This document shows, piece after piece, positions 52,801 to 61,900 of a DNA stretch of 64,000 bases. Position 1 is the stretch's first letter, and each line of letters opens with the position of its first letter. Position numbers and translations under genes: made by a program. Source of the DNA: Saprospiraceae bacterium (lineage in GTDB: Bacteria > Bacteroidota > Bacteroidia > Chitinophagales > Saprospiraceae); the NCBI GenBank assembly GCA_041392805.1, contig JAWKLJ010000001.1:4648501-4712500 (forward strand), given 5' to 3'. The notes below the pieces were generated by a model. That model had not been told where the DNA came from. It was given only the letters and a program-made list of their open reading frames with translations, and did no database searches.

Positions 52801-52940
52801 CTAGTTTTTACGTAGCTGGAACGAACCTTCTGACCTGGAGCAGATTAGGGATTTATAAAGATGCCTGGGATCCAGAAAAAAATGGAATAGGTTATCCTCC
52901 AGTGAAAACTGTTACGTTAGGATTGAATTTGACTTTATAA
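49851..52940 (+). CDS. susC-like: SusC/RagA family TonB-linked outer-membrane protein
   Basis: 1029 residues. Signal peptide 1-25 (ends GALSAQ). Carboxypeptidase-regulatory-like domain ~28-100 (IAGKVTGAADGAPLIGVSI, DIDGNYSITAKAKGKLVFSY). The family signature at the plug start is LDEVVVVGYGTQKKESLTGA, and the plug continues ISAKDLTTVPAANVSELLAG and VSVLKDAAAAIYGARAGNGV. A barrel follows, ending TVTLGLNLTL. It pairs with the SusD-like lipoprotein starting 28 bases downstream to form a lidded glycan importer. The HTCS gene lies 195 bases upstream. Linked sulfatases suggest a sulfated glycan as ligand. Confidence 0.96.
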   Translation: MEKKIYKISLLLFSCLMTFGALSAQSIQIAGKVTGAADGAPLIGVSILELGTSNGTVTDIDGNYSITAKAKGKLVFSYIGFSAQEVAINNRTAINIELSDDATQLDEVVVVGYGTQKKESLTGAVASISAKDLTTVPAANVSELLAGRAPGLLTLQSSGVPGNDATTLSIRGFGDPLVLVDGIQMSLNRLDPNEIESISVLKDAAAAIYGARAGNGVILVTTKRGSNGKPTIAYHGNVSVQQPTVIPQFVNSGQFAELLREGELNYQLEPTYTEEDIQKYRDGNDPNYVNQDWYDALFVNWAPMQTHSLSVRGGSDNVKYYVSAGYLDQESMFTTKDWSFQRYNTRSNIDAQITPKLSLALDLSYRREQRNEPTTNISDTWNSLQTAQPVWSASLPDPTIGGAYSGFSQRSPIAETDTDLSGFRDDRREYITGRLSLGYDVFKGLKASAALNYFTNNTYRKTLNIPFDVFSYDNNTGDYTYQGTNGTNTLNEQFTKYQQLYPLISLEYDETFGKHNVKALALAEFIDTEDLLITADRRDLLSTDIPYLFAGSPDNIQNNGNATETGRASYVGRVNYSYLGKYLLEGTFRYDASHKFPKNSRWGFFPSVSAGWWISEEPFMKGLDFLDKMKVRASYSRAGDDGVAAFRYLTGYEIREGAQATYLLDGQLGRIITSTGLPNPDITWLDMTIKNVGLEMGFINGKLGFELDYFHRLTEGIFGTPTEAYPSTFGATLPQLNINSTSDRGFDLIVSHQNSVGKFNYSVAFNYGLSRRKYENWSEDPFDDPDEKRIFQRTGNWVNRWIGYVSDGLFMTQEEIDAHGVDQDQNGNSSLRVGDIRYKDLNGDGVIDFRDQDVIGDGTFPMVSYGMTLSASYGGFRLSALFQGASRFNQNIGGSRRAPFSNWSTPIQYQYDYRWQPDPNNPGININPNAQLPPIDGSGQGSTQNNSRTSDFWLQDNTYLRMKNINLSYTLPKGLVQKANIQNASFYVAGTNLLTWSRLGIYKDAWDPEKNGIGYPPVKTVTLGLNLTL

Positions 52941-52968
52941 TTGCTTATTCGCACAAAATTAAACAATC

Positions 52969-54714
52969 ATGAAACATACAAAATTGCTATTATATCTAGG
53001 CTTATTTTTAACCCTGATGGGTTGTCAGGATGTGCTGGATAAACAGCCATTGGATATTATCTCAGATGCCGTGGTGTGGCAGGATGAAAACCTGGCGCAG
53101 GCTTATTTAAATGACCTTTATTACCGAACGGATTTTGTCAACCTGGTTACTGACCGAGGCTTTAATCAAGGGATGATCGCATCTATGGGCGCTGAAGCCA
53201 GGGTTTATGGTGCCTGGCAGTCACCTTATATTGCCTCTACGCAGATTATTACCGAAACCGGACCAACGAGTAATGATGTAGAATATTGGAAGTATTCAGC
53301 CATTCGGGATGTCAATTACTTTATAGCGCAAATGGAAACGGTTAGCACGTTTAACGCCGATTTTATTGCACAAAAGGTAGCGGAGGCAAGGTGGTTAAGG
53401 GCTTACATGTATTTTGAAATGGTAAAACGATATGGGGGAGTTCCTATCCTGACCAAAGCACAGTCCATCGACACGCCCAAAGAGGAGCTATTTGTATCCA
53501 GGAATTCGGAGAAAGAGGTTTATGATTTTATTATTGCTGAAATGGATGATTTATCCAAAATTCTGCCAGAGAGTTATACTGATGCAAGTCGTCCGACGAA
53601 GTGGGCAGCTCAAGCCCTAAAAAGTCGGGCAGCACTTTATGCTGCCAGTATTGCCAAATATGGACAACAGCAACTAAATGGTTTATTGGGGTTTCCGGCA
53701 AGTGATGTACAAAACTATGCCCAAAAAGCTTATGACGCTTCCAAGTCGATTATTGAGGAAAGCGCACATGAATTGTATGAAAACAATGCGGACCCTACAC
53801 AAAACTTCCAAGACCTTTTTATTGATGAAAGTAGCGCGAATAAAGAAGTTATTTTTGCTGAGCGTTTTGACTTTTCCCAGGGACTAGGCCATTCCTTGAG
53901 TAATCGCGCCATGCCCGATGGCTTTGCCGCAGGCTGGGGATCAAATTTTAATTATTACTACGATTTTGTAGAACTATTCGAATTTGAGGATGGCAGCCCC
54001 GGCAATTCGGTTTCTCGATCTCAACTCACGGCCCAGGAATGGGGTATGGATGAATTATTTCATAACAGAGATCCTCGTTTTAAAGCTTCTATTTTTTATC
54101 CAGAATCGCCCTGGCAAGGTAGCATCGTGCTATTTCATACCTCGACATTTGTGAATGGCGTGGCCAAAAACACAGGTTTAATCGATGGCGTTTGGCCAGC
54201 TAAAGCCCCCAATCGTAATACGACCAAAACTGGCTTTCACTTAAGGAAACGGGTGGATGAAGGTACCGTGGGACCATTAGGTGATCAGGATGATACCGAC
54301 TACTATGTCTTCCGTTTGGGTGAGATGTACCTCAACCTGGCTGAAGCAGCCTTCTATTTAGATAAAATGGCTGAATCCTTAGCTGCCATTAATCGAATTC
54401 GCCAACGTGCAGGCATGCCCGATAAAACGGAAGTAACCGAGGCGATCATCCAGAATGAACGCCAGGTGGAACTGACTTTTGAAGATCACCGATACTGGGA
54501 TTTGAGAAGGTGGCGGACTGCGGTTGAGGTGCTGGACAATGTCCGTCTGCAAGGGTTGCGATATGATTACAACTGGGATACTAAGAAATATAAAATTAGC
54601 TTTAAAAATGGTGATGGTGTCGCTCGTGTTTTCCAAGAGCGGAATTACTATTTCCCGCTTGGGGTAGATCGACTGGCAGACAATCCAAACTTAGTTGAAA
54701 ATCCAGGTTATTAA
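52969..54714 (+). CDS. susD-like: SusD/RagB family outer-membrane lipoprotein
   Basis: 581 residues. Lipoprotein signal with lipobox LMGC and Cys19, followed by QDVLDKQPLDIISDAVVW, the SusD-typical N-terminus. TPR-like core: AEARWLRAYMYFEMVKRYGG (a hallmark segment), VYDFIIAEMDDL, RPTKWAAQALKSRAAL. The C-terminal part includes VFRLGEMYLNLAEAAFYL, INRIRQRAGMP and QNERQVELTFEDHRYWDLRRWR, conserved in RagB/SusD. It is the glycan-binding lid of the preceding SusC-like protein. Probably cotranscribed with it. Confidence 0.96.
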   Translation: MKHTKLLLYLGLFLTLMGCQDVLDKQPLDIISDAVVWQDENLAQAYLNDLYYRTDFVNLVTDRGFNQGMIASMGAEARVYGAWQSPYIASTQIITETGPTSNDVEYWKYSAIRDVNYFIAQMETVSTFNADFIAQKVAEARWLRAYMYFEMVKRYGGVPILTKAQSIDTPKEELFVSRNSEKEVYDFIIAEMDDLSKILPESYTDASRPTKWAAQALKSRAALYAASIAKYGQQQLNGLLGFPASDVQNYAQKAYDASKSIIEESAHELYENNADPTQNFQDLFIDESSANKEVIFAERFDFSQGLGHSLSNRAMPDGFAAGWGSNFNYYYDFVELFEFEDGSPGNSVSRSQLTAQEWGMDELFHNRDPRFKASIFYPESPWQGSIVLFHTSTFVNGVAKNTGLIDGVWPAKAPNRNTTKTGFHLRKRVDEGTVGPLGDQDDTDYYVFRLGEMYLNLAEAAFYLDKMAESLAAINRIRQRAGMPDKTEVTEAIIQNERQVELTFEDHRYWDLRRWRTAVEVLDNVRLQGLRYDYNWDTKKYKISFKNGDGVARVFQERNYYFPLGVDRLADNPNLVENPGY

Positions 54715-54721
54715 TTAAAAA

Positions 54722-54868
54722 TGGGAGGCGAAGTCGGAAGCCGGAAGGAAGTAGGTAAATGGCGCATCATTGGAAAACCCTGTGAAAGATGGGGCAAACC
54801 ATCCAAGCTATACCTTTTTCCGGTTTCTGACTTCGTCTTTTTGTCCTGTTCTTATGCTTTCCAAATTC
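54722..54868. repeat. Degenerate relative of the GGAAGTCGGAA palindromic elements
   Basis: GCGAAGTCGGAAGCCGGAAGG at the left and CCGGTTTCTGACTTCGTC at the right are imperfect inverted repeats. They recall the inner part of copies A and C but lack the GTCTAAG terminal repeats. Short open frames across it are repeat-derived. Confidence 0.45.
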
Positions 54869-54884
54869 AAATCTTCCACTTCCC

Positions 54885-54986
54885 ATGTCTTTTTTTCATA
54901 AGGAACAGCTGGTTTGGCAACAGTGGATCCTAGCCATCGCGATTATTCTTCTCTTTTTATGGGTAGTGTATCTACTTGTGTATTAA
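54885..54986 (+). CDS. Possible 33-residue single-helix membrane peptide
   Basis: ATG at 54885 to TAA at 54984-54986. The peptide begins MSFFHKEQLVWQQW and continues with one strongly hydrophobic helix (ILAIAIILLFLWVVYLLVY). Charged residues (H, K, E) precede the helix, suggesting N-in orientation. It lies between the SusD-like gene and the first sulfatase in the same direction. The translation could be chance, since the region is partly repeat-derived, but the sharp amphipathic-to-hydrophobic pattern is suggestive. Confidence 0.35.
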   Translation: MSFFHKEQLVWQQWILAIAIILLFLWVVYLLVY

Positions 54987-55086
54987 AGGGCATAACAAAA
55001 CGAAAAAGATAAGCGACTTGGAATGATGCGTTTCAGGTCGCTTTATCTATCTTTAATGGTAAATGAGTAACCGCTTTATCCTGTCT

Positions 55087-56979
55087 ATGATGAATAAAAA
55101 CACCCTTTTCTTTCTCACTTTGTTGACCATTACGGCCTCTTTATGTTTTAGCTTTTTAATTCCTAAAGATAGCCCTATTGTAAGCATGGCCGATCGGCCT
55201 AATATCGTCTGGCTCGTCTCAGAAGATAATTCCAAGCACTATCTAAAACTCTACGAAGAAGGCGGGGCCGCTATGCCAACGATCGAAAAATTAGCCAAAG
55301 AAGGCATTGTGTTCAACCATGCCTTTTCGAATGCGGCTGTTTGTTCTGTCGCCAGAAGCACCCTGATCTCCGGTTGTTATGCTCCTAGGGTAGGAACCCA
55401 GTACCATCGTCGTACCGAATTCGCACCCCTGCCGGAGGGTCTTGATATGTTTCCTGCCTACCTCAGGGAAGCTGGCTATTATACCAGTAATAACAGCAAA
55501 GAAGATTACAATTTTGTAAAATCGGAAAAAGCCTGGGATGAGTCTTCCAACAAGGCGAGCTACCGCAAAAGAAAGGAAGGCCAACCTTTTTTTCACGTTC
55601 AGAATTTCGGACGGACCCATGAGGGGCAACTCCACTTCACCCCGGAAGAAATGGCGAGCCAAAAGACTATCACAGCTCCTCAAACGGTTCCTTTATTTCC
55701 TTACCACCCCGATACCCCCACCTTCCGCTATACCAATGCCAAATACCGAGACTTGCACATGGAAGTGGATGCGCAAATAGGAGAATTTATCCAGCAGCTC
55801 GAAGCAGATGGTTTAATGGATGATACCATTATCTTTTATTATGGCGATCATGGTGGCGTATTACCTCGTGGCAAAGGGTATATTTATGAAAGCGGTTTAC
55901 ATGTTCCACTGGTCGTATACGTGCCGAAAAAATGGCAACATTTATCCCCCGCCTCACCCGGAAGCAGGGTAGATGGTTTTGTGCAATTTATTGATATGGG
56001 GCCTACGGTGCTCAACCTGGCTGGGGTGACAGTACCCAAACAAATGGATGGCAAGGCATTTCTTGGACAAGGCGTAGACCTAAAGTCACTCAATGCCCAG
56101 GACGTGGCTTTTAGTTATGCCGATCGCTTTGATGAAAAATATGACCTGGTACGTGCTATCCGCATAGGAAGGTATAAATACATGCGCAATTTTCAGCCGT
56201 TTAACTTTGACGGCTTGTATAATTTTTATCGCTATAAAATGTTGGCTTACCAGGAGTGGCGAAGCCTATATGAGGAAGGAAAATTAAACGCGGCACAAAA
56301 ACAATTCTTTGAACCGCGTCCAGCCGAATGCCTTTACGATCTGGAAAAAGACCCACACGAAATGAATAACCTGGCGAAGGACCTCGCTTACGCTTCCCAG
56401 TTGGCCCAAGCCCGTAAAGCAATGGATCGGCAACTCAAGGCTATGCCCGATCTCAGCTTCTATCCCGAACCCTATTTCTTAGAAAAGGGGCTACAAAACC
56501 CTGTCCAATTTGGACAAGACCATAAAAAAGACATTGCCAAACTCATTGACATTGCCAACCTGAGCCTAAAGCCTTTTGCCAAAGCAAAAAAAGCTATCGA
56601 GAAAGCGCTGGACTCTTCTAATCCCTGGGAGCGCTACTGGGGCTGGATCGTATGTAGCTCCTTTGGTGAGCAGGCAGCACCCTTCTACCCCAAGGCCCGA
56701 GAGTTATCTGGCATCGATCCGAATATCCTGGTGCGGACCAGGGCTGTCGAGTTTCTTGGCCTGACAGCCCAGCAAAATCCGGTTGCTGTTTTAAAGGAAG
56801 TCCTTAAAAGAGCTAAAAATGAAACGGAAGCAAACCTCATCTTAAATACGATTGTCCTTTTGAAAGATACTCATCCATCCTATGTGTTTGACCTCAGTAA
56901 CGACTTGGTTAACCCAGACTGGATGGCCAATCCTAATGATTTGGTCAATCGCCGTATGGAATACCTGAAAGGTAAATAA
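55087..56979 (+). CDS. Exported sulfatase (S1 family) with C-terminal HEAT-like region
   Basis: 630 residues from the ATG at 55087. I prefer it over 55063 because it starts the signal sequence (MMNKNTLFFLTLLTIT) and because a TATCTTTA -7-like element at 55048 would make 55063 leaderless. The N-terminal strand RPNIVWLVSEDNSKHY carries metal ligands (E-D-N instead of the common D-D). The modification motif is CSVAR (Cys near residue 86): the third residue is Val, not the usual Pro or Ala. IIFYYGDHGGVLPRGKGYIYESG supplies the other metal ligands. From about residue 475 a helical, HEAT-like tail follows (NPWERYWGWIVCSSFGEQ, VRTRAVEFLGLTAQQNP). Likely desulfates a glycan imported or bound by the SusC/D pair. 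Confidence 0.88.
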   Translation: MMNKNTLFFLTLLTITASLCFSFLIPKDSPIVSMADRPNIVWLVSEDNSKHYLKLYEEGGAAMPTIEKLAKEGIVFNHAFSNAAVCSVARSTLISGCYAPRVGTQYHRRTEFAPLPEGLDMFPAYLREAGYYTSNNSKEDYNFVKSEKAWDESSNKASYRKRKEGQPFFHVQNFGRTHEGQLHFTPEEMASQKTITAPQTVPLFPYHPDTPTFRYTNAKYRDLHMEVDAQIGEFIQQLEADGLMDDTIIFYYGDHGGVLPRGKGYIYESGLHVPLVVYVPKKWQHLSPASPGSRVDGFVQFIDMGPTVLNLAGVTVPKQMDGKAFLGQGVDLKSLNAQDVAFSYADRFDEKYDLVRAIRIGRYKYMRNFQPFNFDGLYNFYRYKMLAYQEWRSLYEEGKLNAAQKQFFEPRPAECLYDLEKDPHEMNNLAKDLAYASQLAQARKAMDRQLKAMPDLSFYPEPYFLEKGLQNPVQFGQDHKKDIAKLIDIANLSLKPFAKAKKAIEKALDSSNPWERYWGWIVCSSFGEQAAPFYPKARELSGIDPNILVRTRAVEFLGLTAQQNPVAVLKEVLKRAKNETEANLILNTIVLLKDTHPSYVFDLSNDLVNPDWMANPNDLVNRRMEYLKGK

Positions 56980-56985
56980 TCGCGT

Positions 56986-57059
56986 CAACTGCCAGCCCGT
57001 CAGGGGGTGATTAAGCCTTGTTCTCCGCCATTTAATCACCCCTGACGGGCTGGCAGTTG
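56986..57059. repeat. Long near-perfect inverted repeat (28-29-bp arms)
   Basis: Left arm at 56986-57014 starts CAACTGCCAGCCCGTCAGG. Right arm at 57032-57059 is its reverse complement with one C missing. The loop is 17 nt. It begins 7 bases after the first sulfatase stop. No T-tract follows; the right arm runs straight into the GTTGCAGGTG tandem repeat. Confidence 0.85.
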
Positions 57060-57170
57060 CAGGTGTTTTTCACTGTGCAGTTGCAGGTGTTTTTTACCTG
57101 CAACACCCTCCAGGTTGCAGGTGTTTTTCACTGTGCAGTTGCAGGTGTTTTTCACCTGCAACACCCTCCA
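57056..57170. repeat. 58-bp tandem repeat of GTTGCAGGTG hairpins
   Basis: Two units (57056-57113 and 57114-57170). Each holds GTTGCAGGTGTTTTTCACTGTGCA followed by the hairpin GTTGCAGGTG-TTTTT-(C/T)ACCTGCAAC and ACACCCTCCA. The hairpin arms are the same as at 23106-23130. An open frame reads through it into the second sulfatase, but the translation (QVFFTVQLQVFF...) is clearly repeat-derived. Confidence 0.88.
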
Positions 57171-57203
57171 TCCATTAGCCCAATTTCACCTAATCCCCAT
57201 AAA

Positions 57204-58664
57204 ATGCAACAACCCACCTTATCCTCTTTTTATCTTAAAATCGCCATCCTCTGCTTATACCTTGCCAGCTGTGCGCCCTCCCCACAGGAGTCTGAACCGC
57301 GACGACCCAACGTCCTCCTTATCATGTGCGATGACCTTGGCTGGGGCGACGTAGGCTTCAATGGCCATCCGCATATCCAAACCCCTAACCTGGACCAACT
57401 GGCCAACCAAGGCCTTGTTTTGAACCGATTCTATAGCGCCTCTCCGGTTTGTTCGCCTACCCGAGCCAGTGTGATGACGGGGCGCAGCCCTTATCGGATG
57501 GCCATCCCAAATGCAAACGCGGGCCATCTTCCGCCCGAAGAAGTTACCATTGCAGAAATCCTCCAATCCCAAGGTTACGCCACGGGCCATTTTGGCAAAT
57601 GGCACCTTGGTACCTTGACCACGATGGTCAATGATGCCAACCGCGGCCGACCTGGCGATACCACCCATTACGCCATTCCTGCTACAAGTGGTTATGACAC
57701 CTATTTCTGCTCAGAGTCAAAAACGCCAACCTGGGATCCAATGATTAAACCTATGGTGTTTGAAGAAGCGATAGGCGAATCCTTGCGTTATGGCTGGGCG
57801 GCCATTGAAACGGCCGAAACGGCAGTAGAAGACTATGGCACTTTTTACTGGAAAGGCCCTGAACAAAGAGAATATGAAAACCTGAATGGAGATGACGCCC
57901 GTATCATAATGGACCGTGTGATCCCCTTTATTAAAGAAGCAGTTGCCACACAAAAACCATTTTTTAGCACGATTTGGTTTCATACACCCCATTTGCCATT
58001 GGTTACAGGAAAAAAATACCGGGATTTATACCCAAATCAGCCTTTGCCTGAGCAGCTATTGTACGGTAGCATTTCAGCTATGGACGAACAAGTCGGCCGT
58101 TTGTGGCAACAGCTCAAAACCTTAGGGGTTGCGGAAAACACCATGTTATGGTTTTGTAGTGATAATGGCCCGGAGAGAGATACGCCTGGCTCAGCAGGAC
58201 CTTTTCGGGAGCGTAAGCGGAGTTTGTACGAAGGAGGGATAAGGGTGCCTGCTTTTGTACTTTGGCAAAAAGAAATCCAGGCTGGCGGAAAGTCTGAGGT
58301 GCCTATGGTCACACTTGACTATTTACCAACTATTTTAGATTATTTGAATATCCCTTATCCAGTCGCCAATCGGCCAATGGATGGCTTAAGCTTAAGGGCT
58401 ATTTTGGCTGGAAAACAAAAGGTGCGAAACCAAGCTATCGGTTTTCAATACCCTAAAAAAATAGCCTGGATGACCGACCAATACAAGCTCATCAGTACCG
58501 ATGAGGGGCAAACTTTTGAACTATATGACTTACTTGCCGATAAAGAGGAGACCCAAAATATAGCAACGCAATTTCCGGAACGCGTAAATGAAATGAGGCA
58601 GGCCTTAGAATCCTGGAAAGCAGCTTGCACAAAAAGCGAAACAGGTGCTGATTATGTAAAATAA
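57204..58664 (+). CDS. Sulfatase (S1 family), lipoprotein
   Basis: 486 residues from the ATG at 57204; an upstream start at 57057 would only add translated repeat. Lipoprotein signal ends with lipobox LASC (SCAPSPQESEPRR). Metal ligands DD in RPNVLLIMCDDLGWGDVG. Canonical formylglycine motif CSPTR with Cys at residue 83 in SASPVCSPTRASVMTG. Further conserved segments are FGKWHLGTL (Lys-x-x-His), STIWFHTPHLP, FCSDNGPERDTPGSAGPFR and SLYEGGIRVPAFV. Active after Cys-to-formylglycine conversion, for which no enzyme is encoded here. It follows the other sulfatase by ~225 bases of repeats; together they point to a sulfated polysaccharide target. Confidence 0.94.
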   Translation: MQQPTLSSFYLKIAILCLYLASCAPSPQESEPRRPNVLLIMCDDLGWGDVGFNGHPHIQTPNLDQLANQGLVLNRFYSASPVCSPTRASVMTGRSPYRMAIPNANAGHLPPEEVTIAEILQSQGYATGHFGKWHLGTLTTMVNDANRGRPGDTTHYAIPATSGYDTYFCSESKTPTWDPMIKPMVFEEAIGESLRYGWAAIETAETAVEDYGTFYWKGPEQREYENLNGDDARIIMDRVIPFIKEAVATQKPFFSTIWFHTPHLPLVTGKKYRDLYPNQPLPEQLLYGSISAMDEQVGRLWQQLKTLGVAENTMLWFCSDNGPERDTPGSAGPFRERKRSLYEGGIRVPAFVLWQKEIQAGGKSEVPMVTLDYLPTILDYLNIPYPVANRPMDGLSLRAILAGKQKVRNQAIGFQYPKKIAWMTDQYKLISTDEGQTFELYDLLADKEETQNIATQFPERVNEMRQALESWKAACTKSETGADYVK

Positions 58665-58942
58665 AAATCCAATCGCAAAGCAGCATATTCTTTCTTTAAG
58701 GTATCTACCTATTAACGACCAACTACTACGAATTATAAAAGCGTAAGCGAGCAAAAAGGTAAATCCAGCAAAAAAAAAGAGCATTCAAACTCAACTATTC
58801 TCAATTAGCTCTTTTCAACCATTTTCGACGAAGCCTTCTGCCCTTTTTTGAGGCCTAAGTCGAAGCAGAAAACCAGATTTTATCCTTTGGGGTAACTGCG
58901 TTTTGCCTTGGAGTATCCGCTGATGGTTCAACTACGCACACC

Positions 58943-61900
58943 ATGAACACGGCCCAAAAACAAGCACTAACATGTGCCTTTTTTTTCGTATCCCTGAACA
59001 TACTCTACAGCCAGCAGCAGATCGTTGGTCCGCTAGATGTCTGTGGGGGATGCCACGAATATACTTTAGCATTTGAAGCAACAGGGGAGGAGCGTTACGA
59101 ATGGGTTGTAGGTGTCGACGATTTCTTTTTCAATGTCGGTACGAGTAAAAATGTATTTATTTGTTGGGATCAATTTTTGTTAAATGGTTCCAATAGCCCC
59201 AGCGTACTAAACCTTAATGTCACCGTCACTGGTGGTTTAACCAATGGGTTTTCTTTAGGGGCAGAAATAAACATTCAAAATCCAACTTCTATTACTATTG
59301 TCCCAATTGACGCTCCCCCTTGTTATGCGCTCCCTGACGCTCCTGCCGATTCTATTAGCTGTCAAAAAGTTTGTGCCCATACCATTGTGACGTACACCAT
59401 TGATGCGACCACTGCCCCTGGCGGTACGCTCGGCGAACTCAACTGGGAAGTCTCCGGCGAAGAATCCTTTGATATTGATACCGCCCGAAATACCATAACC
59501 GTTAATTGGGGCCAAAGTGGCTTTGGTCAACTTTTTGCTTTTTATTTTAGTAATGGCTGTGAATCATTCGCAAGTGCCTGCGTTGAAATCATAGACCTTC
59601 CTAAAGCCTCCTTTACGGCCCACCCACCACCTGAACATAACGAATTGACTATCTGTAAGGGCCAAACCGTTTTTTTTCAAAATAACAGCCAAAATGCGGA
59701 AAGGTATGCCTGGCAATTTGGCAACCTGGGCACTTCTATCGTAACAGACCCCACCTTTTTGTTTCCTTCCGCAGGTTCTTATACTGTTGAGCTATTGGCC
59801 TATAATGCCTGCTCCTGTGTCGATACGGCACGGATGCTGATAAAGGTCTTGGATACAGAAAGCCCATCGCTGGATTGCATCGGCACGGTTTGCGCAGGAG
59901 AAACCGTTCGCTACACTACAAATCAGGGCTGTGGGCAATATGACTGGAGCCTTAGTGCCAATGGCCGCATTGTAGAGGGCGGGGGCATCAATGATGACTT
60001 TATCGTCATCAACTGGGAGGAAGGAGCAGACCTTGGGACCATTGAGTTAGTGGTAGCAGACTGTGCTGGGCTGACCACCTGTACGGAGCCTAGCATTTTT
60101 CAAATCCCTATTTTATCTGCTCAGGCCCAGATCCAGGGCCCTCCTATTATCTGCGATTCGGCAGTTGAGACCTATCAAATAGCGCCCTTTTCGGGTACTA
60201 CATTTAGTTGGCAAACGAGCAATGGAGGCGAAATCATTGGCGGCCAGGGGACAAACGAGGTGGTCGTCGATTGGCGGAATGCAGGGACCACTAACCCACA
60301 GTGGATAGCCGTCCAATATGAGCATTGCTTTTTGGGTTGCGGTGGTGCAGACACCCTGGAAGTATTGATTCAACCGTCGTTTAGGATAGAAGGCCCCATA
60401 GAGGTCTGCCAAAACGAAACGGCCACTTTCTCAGCCTTCAATAATCGAAACAACGTAACCTTACCTGCCCACTGGGGAATTGTGAATAACCTGGGCGATA
60501 CGCTTTGGCAGTCGCCAGCGACTACGGCTACCCCTGACATAGCTTGGCCTTTTTCTCCAGGTTTTTATACGCTGTATGCGGCCCCCGCTGATCCAACCGC
60601 TGTTTGCCTGAAGAGCACCGAACAGCGGGTCCGGATTATCGCCCCACCAAGTGCTCCCTTGGCAATAAGTGGAGATACCATCATTTGTCCAGGCTTATTT
60701 TACAGCTACCGACTAGATGATGGCGGTGGGTTTGACTACGAATGGGACATCACAGATGGAGCGAATCAAAGCATTAAATCTGGACAATCGATTATTGTTG
60801 CCTGGGGCCCTTCTCCACCTTATATACTCCGACTTACCCGAATAAACAGGAATGGCCCTTCCTGCCGGTCTACCCCGCTTGAACAACATATAAGTACCCT
60901 TGGTCCTCTCGAAATTATTGGAGACACACAAGCTTGTATAGGCATGATAAGCACTTATGCATCCTCATTGTCTTCTTCTACTATCACCCCGCGTTGGAGC
61001 ATCGCACCAGCCCATGCGGGTACCCTTATTGGTGACCCTAGCGCCCCGTCGATTGAGGTGCTTTGGCATACGGAGGGGCCCGCTGAGTTGCATTTAGCCG
61101 CCTGCGGACAGAGCACTTCACGGACGATAAGCATAAAGGGATTACCCCAGCCAACGCTTAATCTTCCGGCGGCGATCTGCGAAAGCACCATTGCGACCAT
61201 TGGCGTAGCGGAATCCTTTGCCACTTATATTTGGCAAGATGATGCCGGGGCAGTGATAGGTAATGGCGCTAGTATAGAGATCGGCGCAGGGGCTTTCCTG
61301 CTCAGTGTTACCGACGATTTTGGGTGTACCCAGGATACGGCCTTTACCGTAGAGCGCCTGGCCACACCCATCATTGGTATCTCAACCCCAGATTTCACCA
61401 GGTTTTGTAATACAGCTGTATCGGCTCGCTTATATGCCCTAGAAGGAAGCCAGGGTTATCAGTATCAATGGTATCGGGACGGAGTGCCTGTTGGTACCAA
61501 TAGCCCTTTCCTAGATGCTAATGCTGTCGGGGCTTATTTGGTGGAAGCCACTGCCCTCAATGGCTGTTCTTCTGCTTCCAATGTCATTGCTTTGATTGAA
61601 AACTGCGATGGTGGCCCTGGCGGTGGTGGCGGCGGCGGTGGCGCAAATTGCCCTGCTGGGGCGAACCCTGCCATTTCGGTGATAGCTTCTCCTATGTGCA
61701 ATGAAAGAACCTATGAAAGTCTCTCCAGCGGCATGGTTGCTGGCAGTGCTAACTGGTTTTTTGACGACCCGGAAAGTGGTGTCGCAAATACCGCTACAGC
61801 AGATCAGCCCACTCACCAATATACCAAGGCGGGGTATTATCGCGTGGTATTGAATGGAACCTTTTCAGGTAATACCGGGGCGGGTTCATGCCTTATTTCT

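Noticed and set aside
54721..54933. 70-codon frame after the SusD-like gene
   Set aside because: It runs across a degenerate palindromic repeat and its start overlaps repeat sequence. The shorter hydrophobic frame at 54885 is the better candidate.
57057..57203. N-terminal extension of the second sulfatase
   Set aside because: The added residues are a translation of the GTTGCAGGTG tandem repeat. The ATG at 57204 begins a proper lipoprotein signal.
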